Of a DNA stretch of 38,269 nucleotides, positions 22,326-31,200 are shown piece by piece (within the stretch, counting starts at the first letter, position 1; each line of letters opens with the position of its first letter). The stretch covers positions 1 to 38,269 of the forward strand of contig DENB01000082.1 in assembly GCA_002359495.1 (NCBI GenBank), in the 5' to 3' direction. The position numbers were made by a program, and so were the translations under genes. The stretch comes from Enterobacteriaceae bacterium UBA2655 (GTDB lineage: Bacteria > Pseudomonadota > Gammaproteobacteria > Enterobacterales > Enterobacteriaceae). The notes under the pieces were generated by a model, which saw nothing but the letters and a program-made list of their open reading frames with translations, searched no databases and was not told the DNA's origin.

Positions 22326-23180
22326 ATGGTGCTGATGATCGTTAGCGGTCGTTCAGGCTCAGGTAAATCAGTCGCGCTGCGCGCGCTGGAGGATATGGGA
22401 TTTTATTGCGTCGACAATTTGCCCGTGGTGCTGCTGCCGGAGCTGGCGAACTCGCTGGTGGATCGCAATATCTCAGCGGCGGTCAGCATCGACGTACGCA
22501 ACATGCCGGAATCGCCGGAGATTTTCGACACAGCGCTGAATAACCTGCCGGAAGATTTCTCTCCGCAGCTGCTGTTTCTTGATGCCGATCGTAATACTTT
22601 AATACGCCGCTATAGCGATACGCGCCGTCTGCACCCGCTCTCCAGCAAAAACCTGTCGCTGGAAAGCGCCATCGATGAAGAGAACGCGCTGCTGGAGCCG
22701 CTGCGTTCCCGCGCCGATTTGATTATCGATACCTCGGAGATGTCGGTGCATGAACTGGCGGAGATGCTGCGCACGCGCCTGTTAGGCAAGCGAGAGCGGG
22801 AGCTGACCATGGTGTTTGAATCTTTCGGCTTCAAACACGGCATTCCCATCGATGCGGATTATGTTTTCGACGTGCGCTTTCTGCCCAACCCGCACTGGGA
22901 CCCCAAGCTGCGTCCGATGACCGGTCTTGACCGTCCGGTCGCCGCTTTCCTCGATCGCCATACCGAAGTGCATAATTTTATTTATCAGACGCGCAGCTAT
23001 CTGGAACTTTGGCTGCCGATGCTGGAAACCAATAACCGCAGCTATCTGACCGTCGCGATCGGCTGTACCGGTGGCAAACATCGCTCGGTCTACATTGCAG
23101 AGCAGCTCGCTGACTATTTCCGCTCACGCGGCAAAAATGTGCAGTCTCGTCATCGCACGCTGGAAAAACGCAAATCATGA
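22326..23180 (+). CDS. rapZ: RNase adapter protein RapZ
   Basis: This 284-residue RNA-binding protein brings the small RNA GlmZ to RNase E and senses glucosamine 6-phosphate, controlling glmS. The N-terminal P-loop GRSGSGKS (8-15) is intact. The C-terminal RNA- and sugar-binding domain contains [17 protein letters not shown], and the basic end [11 protein letters not shown]. The length equals E. coli RapZ. The stop overlaps the npr start (ATGA). Confidence 0.97.
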   Translation: MVLMIVSGRSGSGKSVALRALEDMGFYCVDNLPVVLLPELANSLVDRNISAAVSIDVRNMPESPEIFDTALNNLPEDFSPQLLFLDADRNTLIRRYSDTRRLHPLSSKNLSLESAIDEENALLEPLRSRADLIIDTSEMSVHELAEMLRTRLLGKRERELTMVFESFGFKHGIPIDADYVFDVRFLPNPHWDPKLRPMTGLDRPVAAFLDRHTEVHNFIYQTRSYLELWLPMLETNNRSYLTVAIGCTGGKHRSVYIAEQLADYFRSRGKNVQSRHRTLEKRKS

Positions 23181-23449
23181 CCGTCAAGCAAACCGTTGAA
23201 ATCAAAAACAAGCTGGGTATGCATGCGCGCCCGGCGATGAAGCTGTTTGAACTGGTGCAAAGCTTCGATGCCGAGGTGCTGCTGCGTAATGAGGCGGGCA
23301 CAGAGGCCGAAGCGAGCAGCGTAATCGCGCTGCTGATGCTCGACTCCGCAAAAGGCGGCCATATTGAGGTCGAAGCCAGCGGCCCGGAAGAGGCCGAAGC
23401 GCTGGCGGCGGTGATCGAGCTGTTCGATGCCGGTTTCGATGAGGATTAA
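23177..23449 (+). CDS. ptsO: Nitrogen PTS phosphocarrier Npr
   Basis: This 90-residue HPr-like protein (npr) moves phosphate from EI(Ntr) to PtsN. The phosphorylated His16 is in [13 protein letters not shown]. It is last in the rpoN-hpf-ptsN-rapZ-npr run, coupled to rapZ by a 4-base overlap. The length equals E. coli Npr. Confidence 0.96.
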   Translation: MTVKQTVEIKNKLGMHARPAMKLFELVQSFDAEVLLRNEAGTEAEASSVIALLMLDSAKGGHIEVEASGPEEAEALAAVIELFDAGFDED

Positions 23450-23485
23450 GCTGCCGGCGTTGCCCTTCCCCGCCCTGACGACTCC

Positions 23486-24208
23486 TTAACGCAGCTTATT
23501 ACGCTGCAAAAATCCCTCCCCGCCCAACTGCCGCATCTGACGCATAATCCATTGCTGACGCTGACGAACATAGCCGGAAGGGGCGCCGGCGCGAAAGCGC
23601 AGCGGATTCGGCAATACGGCGGCCAGCAGCGCGGCATCAGCGATGGTCAGCTTGCTGGCCGGCTTGTGGAAGTAACGCTGCGCGGCGGCTTCGACGCCGA
23701 ATACGCCCTCGCCGAATTCAGCCACGTTGAGATAGACCGTTAAAATGCGTCGTTTTGTCCAGACCGTTTCAATGCCTACCGTCAGACCCGCCTCCAGTCC
23801 TTTACGCAGCCAGCTGCGGCCGTCCCAGAGAAACACATTTTTCGCCGTCTGCTGCGACAGCGTTGAGGCGCCGCGCATCCGTTCGCCCTCGTTTTTGTCC
23901 AGTACCGATTCGATAGCGGCGACGTCAAATCCCCAGTGTTGCGGAAATTTTTGGTCTTCCGAAGCGATCACCGCCAGCGCCATCCAGGGCGAGATTTTAT
24001 CCATCCCGACCCAATCGGAATGCGCCACATAATCAAACTGTCCGCTGAACCAGGCGCTCAGCAGCCGTTCCGCCATTACTGCGGAAAAGGGAACAGGCAA
24101 AAACGCGAACAGAAGAATACCTGCAATCCAGACTCCGGCTAACATAAGAAACAGGCGCGCTAAAATAGCTTTAATTCGTTGCAAACCCTTCCCTTTATGC
24201 TTACTCAT
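23486..24208 (-). CDS. mtgA: Monofunctional peptidoglycan glycosyltransferase MtgA
   Basis: This 240-residue GT51 enzyme polymerises lipid II into glycan strands. It has one N-terminal membrane anchor (about 17-37). The catalytic Glu84 lies in [14 protein letters not shown]; the following blocks [26 protein letters not shown] and [15 protein letters not shown] are family signatures. The ATG at 24208 has AAGAGAAGA upstream and gives the family length (E. coli 242); an ATG eight codons earlier lacks a ribosome-binding site. It converges on npr. In E. coli elbB follows upstream, but here it is absent. Confidence 0.95.
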   Translation of the reverse strand: MSKHKGKGLQRIKAILARLFLMLAGVWIAGILLFAFLPVPFSAVMAERLLSAWFSGQFDYVAHSDWVGMDKISPWMALAVIASEDQKFPQHWGFDVAAIESVLDKNEGERMRGASTLSQQTAKNVFLWDGRSWLRKGLEAGLTVGIETVWTKRRILTVYLNVAEFGEGVFGVEAAAQRYFHKPASKLTIADAALLAAVLPNPLRFRAGAPSGYVRQRQQWIMRQMRQLGGEGFLQRNKLR

Positions 24209-24232
24209 GCAATCTTCTCTTATCTGTTTCAT

Positions 24233-24960
24233 GAATTAATCAATTACTGACGTCATGAACGAATGTTTTCATCAAATTTACTGAAAATGACGGCGATTAT
24301 TCCATCATGCATTAAACTAAAAAACAGACACTGCTGGTACAGCCAGCGAAATGTACTTGTGACATCAAGCACTTCCAACCGTTAGGAATCGGTTCCATCG
24401 GCGTTTTCATCTTAGAATATCCCTTTCTCAACTCTTAATATTTTGTAATAATGAGCAGGGTGAATCATTCACCATGCTTAACTATTAAGCCAGGAAGAAT
24501 TTGCTTCTCTGCAAGAATGAGCCGCATTGGTCTTAAAACAGGTGAATTTTTTGCGCCAATTTTTCATGTTGCTTTGGTTCATCATGTAAAAAATTAAAAA
24601 GCAAGACGATCCGTATTGATTGTCAAAACCTAATGTTTGCATTTTTTTGCCTTGCTTACCAAAACGTTTTGGACAGCCCGGGTATAACTCCTTTTTGTTA
24701 CTGCGTTTTCAAAAGGTTATAAAGAAAAATTCGGAAAAATTTTAGCGGGCTGTTTTTTCCGGCTGCGTCGTATTGTAAAAAATTATGCGACCATAAGAAA
24801 TCATGGAAAAACAGGAATAATTGGTTAAAATTAGAGCAATGCAGCGAAGAAATTGATTCCTTGCTTGACTGTGTCATCAAATTAATGTTTTCTGTATTTA
24901 AACGCTGTTCAACTTCACACATCTTAATGAATCTTGTCGCAATGCGTGGCATATTTGCTA
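24233..24960. other. AT-rich gene-free gap in the place of elbB
   Basis: In E. coli elbB lies between mtgA and arcZ/arcB. Here about 730 bases hold no convincing gene: the one longer open frame (24698-24952, minus) has no good ribosome-binding site and no recognisable family. The stretch is clearly more AT-rich than its flanks. I saw no ElbB-like residues. It contains a perfect 14-base palindrome (24659-24672). Confidence 0.6.
24659..24672. promoter_or_regulatory. Perfect palindrome, possible LacI-family operator
   Basis: CCAAAACGTTTTGG is a perfect 14-base palindrome with the central CG step and AAACG/CGTTT halves common to LacI/PurR-type operators. It is followed by TATAAC at about 24683, but no gene of matching orientation begins nearby, so its target is unknown. 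Confidence 0.3.
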
Positions 24961-24969
24961 AGGTGTTAT

Positions 24970-25093
24970 GGAAGCGTTAACCAATACCACGCTGTTGCTC
25001 AAGACATTCTCCTAAGAATAGCAGCAGTGACCCTTTTCCCTGGTGTTGGCGCAGTATTCGCGCACCCCGGTTTCGACTGGGGTTATTTTTTTT
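24970..25093 (+). ncRNA. arcZ: Hfq-dependent small RNA ArcZ
   Basis: The 3' part is unmistakable. TTTCCCTGGTGTTGGCGCAG (25035-25054) runs on into the conserved GTATTCGCGCACCCCGG. It ends in a terminator hairpin (25064-25070 with 25077-25083) and a T run to 25093. ArcZ base-pairs with rpoS (activation) and with flhDC, tpx and sdaC mRNAs in E. coli, through this conserved region, and is processed to a short 3' form. The 5' end is not conserved and is set only by the E. coli length (121); the true start may lie between about 24964 and 24975. The gene converges on arcB, as in E. coli, and its terminator overlaps the arcB stop. Confidence 0.9.
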
Positions 25094-27437
25094 CAGCTTC
25101 CCTTAAATCCTCAGCTTCGCTTACCCAGTCGCGTAATACGGCGACGTCGTGTTGCCACTCCTGCTTGAGTTCGTCTATCCATTCCTGAACATTGTCCCAC
25201 CAGGCGGGCAGTTCCGGGCTTTGAATCTGTTTCGCCAGCTGTTGCAGATGCTGCAAGCCTACCGACCCGGCTGCGCCCTTGATTTTGTGTCCCTCTTCCG
25301 CAATGCCTTTCTGGTCGCGCGCCATCATGTTGGAGTCCAACACTTCAAGATAGCCTGGCATCATCTGCTCAAACATTGCGAGACTCTGATGAATCAGATC
25401 CGGTCCGACGAGATCGAGATACTGTTCCAGCATCGGCACATCCAGCAGCGCCAGCGTTTTATCGCTCAGCGGCGGCGTATCGCTCTCATCCGGCTGCGCC
25501 TGATAATCCCAATATTTTTTGATGATCGCCGTCAGCGCCGGGACGGCCAGCGGCTTGCTCAGCACATCGTCCATGCCCGCCTCCAGGTACTCTTTTTTGT
25601 CTTTCAGCACGTTAGCGGTCAGCGCAACCAGCGGCGGCAGCATGTGGTTTTGATAACGACGATGGATTTCGCGCGAGACGTCAAGCCCGGTCATATCCGG
25701 CAGCTGGATATCAAGCAGCACCAGATCGAACTCCTGCGGATCGAACATCGCCAGCGCGTCCGTGCCTGTCATCGCCACTTCGACGCTGCACCCGAGCTTC
25801 TCCAGCACCGAGCGCGCGACAATCACGTTCAGCTCGATATCTTCCACCAGCAGGACATGCAGCGCCGGCAGCGGCAGCGAATCCTCCGGGTTCTCGTCAT
25901 CCGCCTCTTCCGCCACGCGCGGCGCGTGGATCGATACGGTAAAGCAGGAACCCTGCCCCGGCGCGCTGCGTACGCTGATATCGCCGCCCATCGCCTGCGC
26001 CAGCCGACGCGAAACCGCCAGACCGATGCCGGTGCCGGTCGCCGGCTTGCCGCCGTGCTGATCCTTCACCTGATAATACATGGCGAAGATTTTATCCTGC
26101 TCATCCTGCGGGATGCCCATGCCGGAATCTTCGACCTCGAAACGCAGCGTTTCATCCTGCCCATACTGCACGCGCACCACGATTTCGCCCTGCTGAGTGA
26201 ACTTCACGGCGTTGCCGATCAGATTCCACAGGATCTGGCGCAGCCGCGTGCCGTCGGCGCAAATTTTATGCGGCAGCGGCAGCGTCGGCGCCATAATGAA
26301 CTTCAGTCCCTTGGGCTGCGCCAGCAGGCCGGACAGGTTTTCGAGATCGGCAAGGAAGCCGGTAAAATCCAGCGGCTGGTTATCGAGCTGCACTTTGCGC
26401 CGCTCGATCTTATCCATCTCAATCACGTCGTTAAAAATGTTCCCCAGGGTAATGGCGGAGACGTGAATAGTCTTCAGGAATTTCAGCTGCTCCTGGTTCA
26501 AATCGGTATCCAGCAGGATGCGGCTAAGCCCGACGATGCCGTTAAGCGGCGTACGCAGCTCGTGGCTGATAGTGGAAATAAAGGTGGTCTTTTCCCTGCT
26601 GGCGTTCTCCAGCGCGTCCTGGTAGCGCTTACGCTCAGTAATATCGCGGCCGAAGCCCATCAGGCCGCTGCGTTTGCCCACGCGGTCGTAATAAGGCACC
26701 TTGCGAATTTCAAAGCAGGCTTTGCGCCCGTCGGGATATTGCAGCCACTGCTCGTAGGTCAGCGCCACGTTGTGCCGGAACACCTTCTCATCGGTTTCCA
26801 GCACCTTGGTTGCCGCTTCGTCGTCATAGATGTCGCGCGGAGTCAGCCCGATCAGCTGCTTCTCGCTTTTGCCGGTCAGCAATTCCATCGCGCGGTTGCA
26901 GCCAGAAAACTGCTTGTCGATATTGCGATAGAAAACCAGATCCGGCGACGCGTCGAGGAAAGAGCGCAGAAAAGAGGATTGCTGTTCCAGTTCGATCTGC
27001 GCCTGCTCGCGCCGCGCCATCTCCTCGCGCAGTTTGTCCATTACCTGCTCGCGCGCCTGCTCCGCCTTAATACGATCGGCGATCTCCTGGTTAAGCTGGC
27101 TGATGGTCTCCTGCATCTGTTGATTAAGCTCCAGATCGCGGGTGCGCATCTCCTCCAGTTTATCCACCAGGCGCGCCAGGCGCTGACGCGATTCCTCCAG
27201 CTGATCGACCACGACCGAGAGGAAATAGACGGCCCAGGGAGTAATCAGCAGGCCAAAGAAGATCGATCGCACCATGTCGATGCTCTCTACATGACCGCGC
27301 AGCACCATAGTAACGGCCATCTGTACGATCATGGCTAATACCACCAGCGCGGAGGCCAGCAGCAGCGAAAAGCGCACCAGCCCCAGCTTGACCATCAGAT
27401 CAACGTAATACTGCGCTAACAGACGAATTTGCTTCAT
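25083..27437 (-). CDS. arcB: Anaerobic redox sensor histidine kinase ArcB
   Basis: This 784-residue hybrid kinase controls ArcA in response to quinone redox state. It has two N-terminal transmembrane helices (about 23-46 and 57-77), a leucine-rich linker, and a PAS domain with the redox cysteines Cys180 and Cys241. The HisKA site is His292 (SHELRTPLNG), followed by an ATPase domain (NLIGNAVKFT and GTGIGLAVSRR), a receiver domain with Asp576 (DLVLLDIQLPDMTG), and a C-terminal Hpt domain with His717 (EEGHKIKGAAGS). All five functional residues have the same numbers as in E. coli; the tail is slightly longer (778 there). The E. coli neighbours elbB and yhcC are both missing. Confidence 0.97.
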   Translation of the reverse strand: MKQIRLLAQYYVDLMVKLGLVRFSLLLASALVVLAMIVQMAVTMVLRGHVESIDMVRSIFFGLLITPWAVYFLSVVVDQLEESRQRLARLVDKLEEMRTRDLELNQQMQETISQLNQEIADRIKAEQAREQVMDKLREEMARREQAQIELEQQSSFLRSFLDASPDLVFYRNIDKQFSGCNRAMELLTGKSEKQLIGLTPRDIYDDEAATKVLETDEKVFRHNVALTYEQWLQYPDGRKACFEIRKVPYYDRVGKRSGLMGFGRDITERKRYQDALENASREKTTFISTISHELRTPLNGIVGLSRILLDTDLNQEQLKFLKTIHVSAITLGNIFNDVIEMDKIERRKVQLDNQPLDFTGFLADLENLSGLLAQPKGLKFIMAPTLPLPHKICADGTRLRQILWNLIGNAVKFTQQGEIVVRVQYGQDETLRFEVEDSGMGIPQDEQDKIFAMYYQVKDQHGGKPATGTGIGLAVSRRLAQAMGGDISVRSAPGQGSCFTVSIHAPRVAEEADDENPEDSLPLPALHVLLVEDIELNVIVARSVLEKLGCSVEVAMTGTDALAMFDPQEFDLVLLDIQLPDMTGLDVSREIHRRYQNHMLPPLVALTANVLKDKKEYLEAGMDDVLSKPLAVPALTAIIKKYWDYQAQPDESDTPPLSDKTLALLDVPMLEQYLDLVGPDLIHQSLAMFEQMMPGYLEVLDSNMMARDQKGIAEEGHKIKGAAGSVGLQHLQQLAKQIQSPELPAWWDNVQEWIDELKQEWQHDVAVLRDWVSEAEDLREAEKK

Positions 27438-27866
27438 AACGTACTCCCTGGCTGAGAAACGGCACCATCATAACGTAAATCGCTTGCCTGCGGGCTTCAT
27501 CGACCAGGGTAAATCCGGGCGCTTTTGCCCTGTTATGGTGCAGCTCGCCTTGTTTTCGCCGCCGTTCGACTATTTATGCGCAAACAGCTTGACTAATTTC
27601 ACTAACTGAATAACCTTTAAGGCCGCCTGATCGCAGGCGAGCATCTCGCACCGGCATTTCTTCACGTTCCTCGCTCAGTTTTGGGCCGTTTTTCCTTTTT
27701 GCTTTTTGCATATTCATTCATTTTTAATGCTGAGCTAAGCATTGCCGTCGCGATTAATTTTTCTAATAAACTCGCCCTGTTTCATTCAAATAAGCCGATA
27801 TAAGAAAAACAGATACATCCTGTGTCCCTCCGCAGGCAGGCAGCAGATAATGCTGCAAAAAGCATC

Positions 27867-27883
27867 GGCACCAGCATGGTGCA
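27867..27883. promoter_or_regulatory. NtrC-like binding site upstream of gltB
   Basis: GGCACCAGCATGGTGCA matches the NtrC pattern TGCACYA-N3-TGGTGCA at 13 of 14 fixed positions. It could also fold as a small RNA hairpin, but it lies upstream of the candidate promoter. Confidence 0.5.
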
Positions 27884-27896
27884 GCAATATGACGGC

Positions 27897-27913
27897 TGCA
27901 CTACAGTGAGACA
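27897..27913. promoter_or_regulatory. Second, weaker NtrC-like site
   Basis: TGCACTACAGTGAGACA has a perfect left half (TGCACTA) and 5 of 7 in the right half. It begins 30 bases after the first site, about three helical turns, similar to the paired enhancer sites upstream of glnA in E. coli. Confidence 0.35.
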
Positions 27914-28292
27914 GTTCACATTTCCACCGCTACCAGAGGGGGAGCGATTGACTTATTTTTCCTTGTTTTATCTATGTAAAACAAAAAGATAAATCTATAA
28001 ATCGCTGATTAATGTCGATCAGGTACGCTATTTGACCTGAGTACGCTTTCCCGATAAGTTGGAATTCCGCTGGAAGCTTTCCGGACGGGTGATCCATCCG
28101 TCATATTTATGCAGTAACAGAGATTCCCCCTGTAACAAGTCCAAGACGCTTGTGACACCGACGCCAACGGCTAAACAGATTAGGGGCGACAATGGAGTGA
28201 TGCGCACGATGCGTAAACCCGTCGCTATGCCCTTTCTACGCCCGACCGCCGAAGATGACGGGAATCCACAGAGCCTGGGGAGGTTCACTGAT

Positions 28293-31200
28293 ATGTTGTA
28301 TGATAAATCCCTTGAAAAGGATAACTGTGGCTTCGGCCTGATCGCCCATATTGAAGGCGAACCCAGCCATAAAGTCGTGCGTACCGCTATTCACGCGCTG
28401 GCCAGAATGCAGCACCGTGGCGCGATCCTTGCTGACGGCAAGACCGGCGACGGCTGCGGCCTGTTATTACAAAAACCTGATCGCTTTTTCAGCGTCGTGG
28501 CGGAAGAGAAAGGCTGGCGCTTAGCGAAAAATTACGCCGTCGGCATGATTTTCCTCAGCAACGATGAGGAAGAAGCGCAGGCGAGCCGCCGCGTGGTCGA
28601 AGAAGAAGTGATCCGCGAAACCCTCTCTGTGGTAGGCTGGCGCGATGTCCCCGTTAATCAAGACGTGCTGGGCGAAATCGCCCTGTCGTCGATGCCGCGC
28701 ATTCAGCAGCTGTTTATCAACGCCCCTGCTGGCTGGCGTCCGCGCGATATGGAGCGCCGCCTGTATATGGCGCGCCGCCGTATTGAAAAGCGCATGGAGC
28801 TGACCGACGACAAAGCGTTTTACATCTGTAGCTTTTCCAATCAGGTCAATATCTATAAAGGTCTCTGTATGCCGGCCGACCTGCCGCGCTTCTACCTTGA
28901 CCTGGCGGATTTGCGTCTGGAATCGGCCATCTGTCTGTTCCACCAGCGCTTCTCCACCAATACCGTGCCGCGCTGGCCGCTGGCGCAGCCGTTCCGCTAT
29001 ATGGCGCACAACGGCGAAATCAATACCATCGCCGGCAACCGCCAGTGGGCGCGCGCGCGCGCCTACAAGTTCAACACGCCGCTGATCCCCGATCTGCAGA
29101 CCGCCGGCCCGTTCGTCAATGAAACCGGCTCGGACTCCAGCTCGATGGATAACATGCTGGAGCTGTTCCTGAACGGCGGCATGGATCTGATCCGCGCGAT
29201 GCGTCTGCTGGTGCCGCCGGCATGGCAAAACAACCCGGATATGGATCCGGAGCTGCGCGCCTTCTTCGACTTCAACTCCATGCATATGGAGCCGTGGGAC
29301 GGCCCGGCGGGCATCGTGATGTCCGATGGCCGCTACGCCGCCTGTAACCTTGACCGTAACGGTCTGCGTCCGGCGCGCTACGTCATCACCAAAGACAAGC
29401 TGATCACCTGCGCGTCCGAAATCGGCATCTGGGATTACCAGCCGGACGAAGTGGTGGAGAAAGGACGCGTCGGCCCGGGCGAGCTGATGGTGATCGACAC
29501 CCGCATCGGCCGTATTCTGCATTCGACGGAGACCGACAACGATCTCAAAAGCCGCCATCCCTACAAAGAGTGGATGGAGAAAAACGTCAAGCGTCTGGTG
29601 CCATTCGAAGATCTGCCGGACGATCAGGTGGGCAGCCGCGAGCTGGACGATAACCTGCTGGCGACCTACCAGAAGCAGTTTGCTTACAGCAGCGAAGAGC
29701 TGGACGGCATTATCCGCGTGCTGGGCGAGAACGGTCAGGAAGCCGTGGGCTCCATGGGCGACGATACGCCTTTCGCCGTGCTCTCCAGCCGTCCGCGCAT
29801 CATCTATGACTATTTCCGTCAGCAGTTCGCGCAGGTGACTAACCCGCCTATCGATCCGCTGCGTGAAAATCACGTGATGTCGCTGGCGACCAGCATCGGC
29901 CGCGAAATGAACGTTTTCTGCGAGGCGGAAGGCCAGGCGCATCGCGTCAGTTTTAAATCGCCGATCCTGCTGTGGTCCGATTTCAACCAGCTCACGACGC
30001 TGGACGGCGAACATTATCGCGCCGATACGCTGGATTGCACCTTCGATCCCGCGCAGCTGACGCTGGAGCAGACCCTTCACCGCCTGTGCGACGAAGCGGA
30101 AAACATGGTGCGCAACGGCACGGTGCTGCTGGTGCTCTCTGACCGCGCCATCAGCGAACTGCGCCTGCCGGTGCCGGCGCCGATGATCGTCGGCGCGGTG
30201 CAGACGCGTCTGGTGGAGAAAAACCTGCGCTGCGACGCCAACATCATTGTAGAAACTGCCAGTGCGCGCGACCCGCATCACTTCGCCGTGCTGCTGGGCT
30301 TCGGCGCCACCGCCGTCTATCCGTACCTGGCCTATGAGTCGCTGGCGAAGATGGCCGACAGCAACGTCATCGACAAAGATTACCGCGCCCTGATGCTGAA
30401 CTACCGTAACGGCATCAACAAGGGTCTGTATAAGATCATGTCCAAAATGGGCATCTCGACCATCGCCTCTTACCGCTGCTCCAAGCTGTTCGAAGCCGTG
30501 GGCCTGCATGCGGACATCTCCGGCCTCTGCTTCCGCGGCGTGGTAAGCCGCATCAGCGGCGCCAATTTCGCCGACTTCCAGCAGGACCTGGTAAACCTGG
30601 CGAAACGCGCCTGGCTGCAGCGTAAACCGCTGGATCACGGCGGCCTGCTGAAATATGTCTACGGCGGCGAATACCACGCCTATAACCCGGACGTGGTCGG
30701 CACGCTGCAACGCGCGGTGCAGAGCGGCGAGTACAGCGACTATCAGGAATATGCGAAGCTGGTCAACGAACGTCCGGTGGCGACGCTGCGCGACCTGCTG
30801 GAACTGCAGCCGGGCAGCCAGTCGATCAACATCGACGACGTTGAACCGGCCAGCGAGCTGTTCAAACGTTTCGACACTGCGGCGATGTCTATCGGCGCTC
30901 TGAGCCCGGAAGCGCACGAGTCGCTGGCGGAGGCGATGAACAGCCTCGGCGGCTACTCCAACTCCGGCGAAGGCGGCGAAGATCCGGCGCGTTATGGTAC
31001 CAATAAAGTGTCGCGCATTAAGCAGGTGGCGTCAGGACGCTTCGGCGTTACCCCCGCCTATCTGGTGAACGCCGACGTGATCCAGATTAAGGTCGCCCAG
31101 GGCGCCAAACCGGGCGAAGGCGGACAGCTGCCGGGCGACAAAGTCACGCCTTATATCGCCAAGCTGCGCTATTCGGTTCCCGGCGTGACGCTGATTTCAC

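Larger units (their letters stand above)
27438..28292 (+). promoter_or_regulatory. Long gltB upstream region (yhcC absent)
   Basis: There are about 855 bases between arcB and the gltB start, with no gene I can support; in E. coli yhcC lies here. The region holds several small hairpins (27726-27743; 27840-27856), two NtrC-like sites (27867-27883 and 27897-27913), and a candidate promoter TTGACC-N17-TAAGTT (28032-28060). The frame of gltB is open from 28059, so the true leader length depends on the start chosen. Confidence 0.55.

Noticed and set aside
24698..24952. 84-residue minus-strand open frame in the elbB gap
   Set aside because: AT-rich, no good Shine-Dalgarno, no family resemblance, and its start lies close to the ArcZ promoter area; most likely chance.
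25149..27338. 729-residue open frame antisense to arcB
   Set aside because: It lies wholly opposite a well-conserved gene with all catalytic residues; the Gln/Arg/His/Leu-rich composition is the usual shadow of GC-rich coding DNA, and no family is recognisable.
27840..27856. GCAGCA-GATAA-TGCTGC hairpin considered as a terminator or riboswitch piece
   Set aside because: No T run and no further conserved riboswitch elements around it; kept only as part of the gltB upstream region.
28521..30917. 798-residue open frame antisense to gltB
   Set aside because: Complement shadow of gltB with the same Arg/Gln/His-rich composition, no ribosome-binding site and no recognisable domain.
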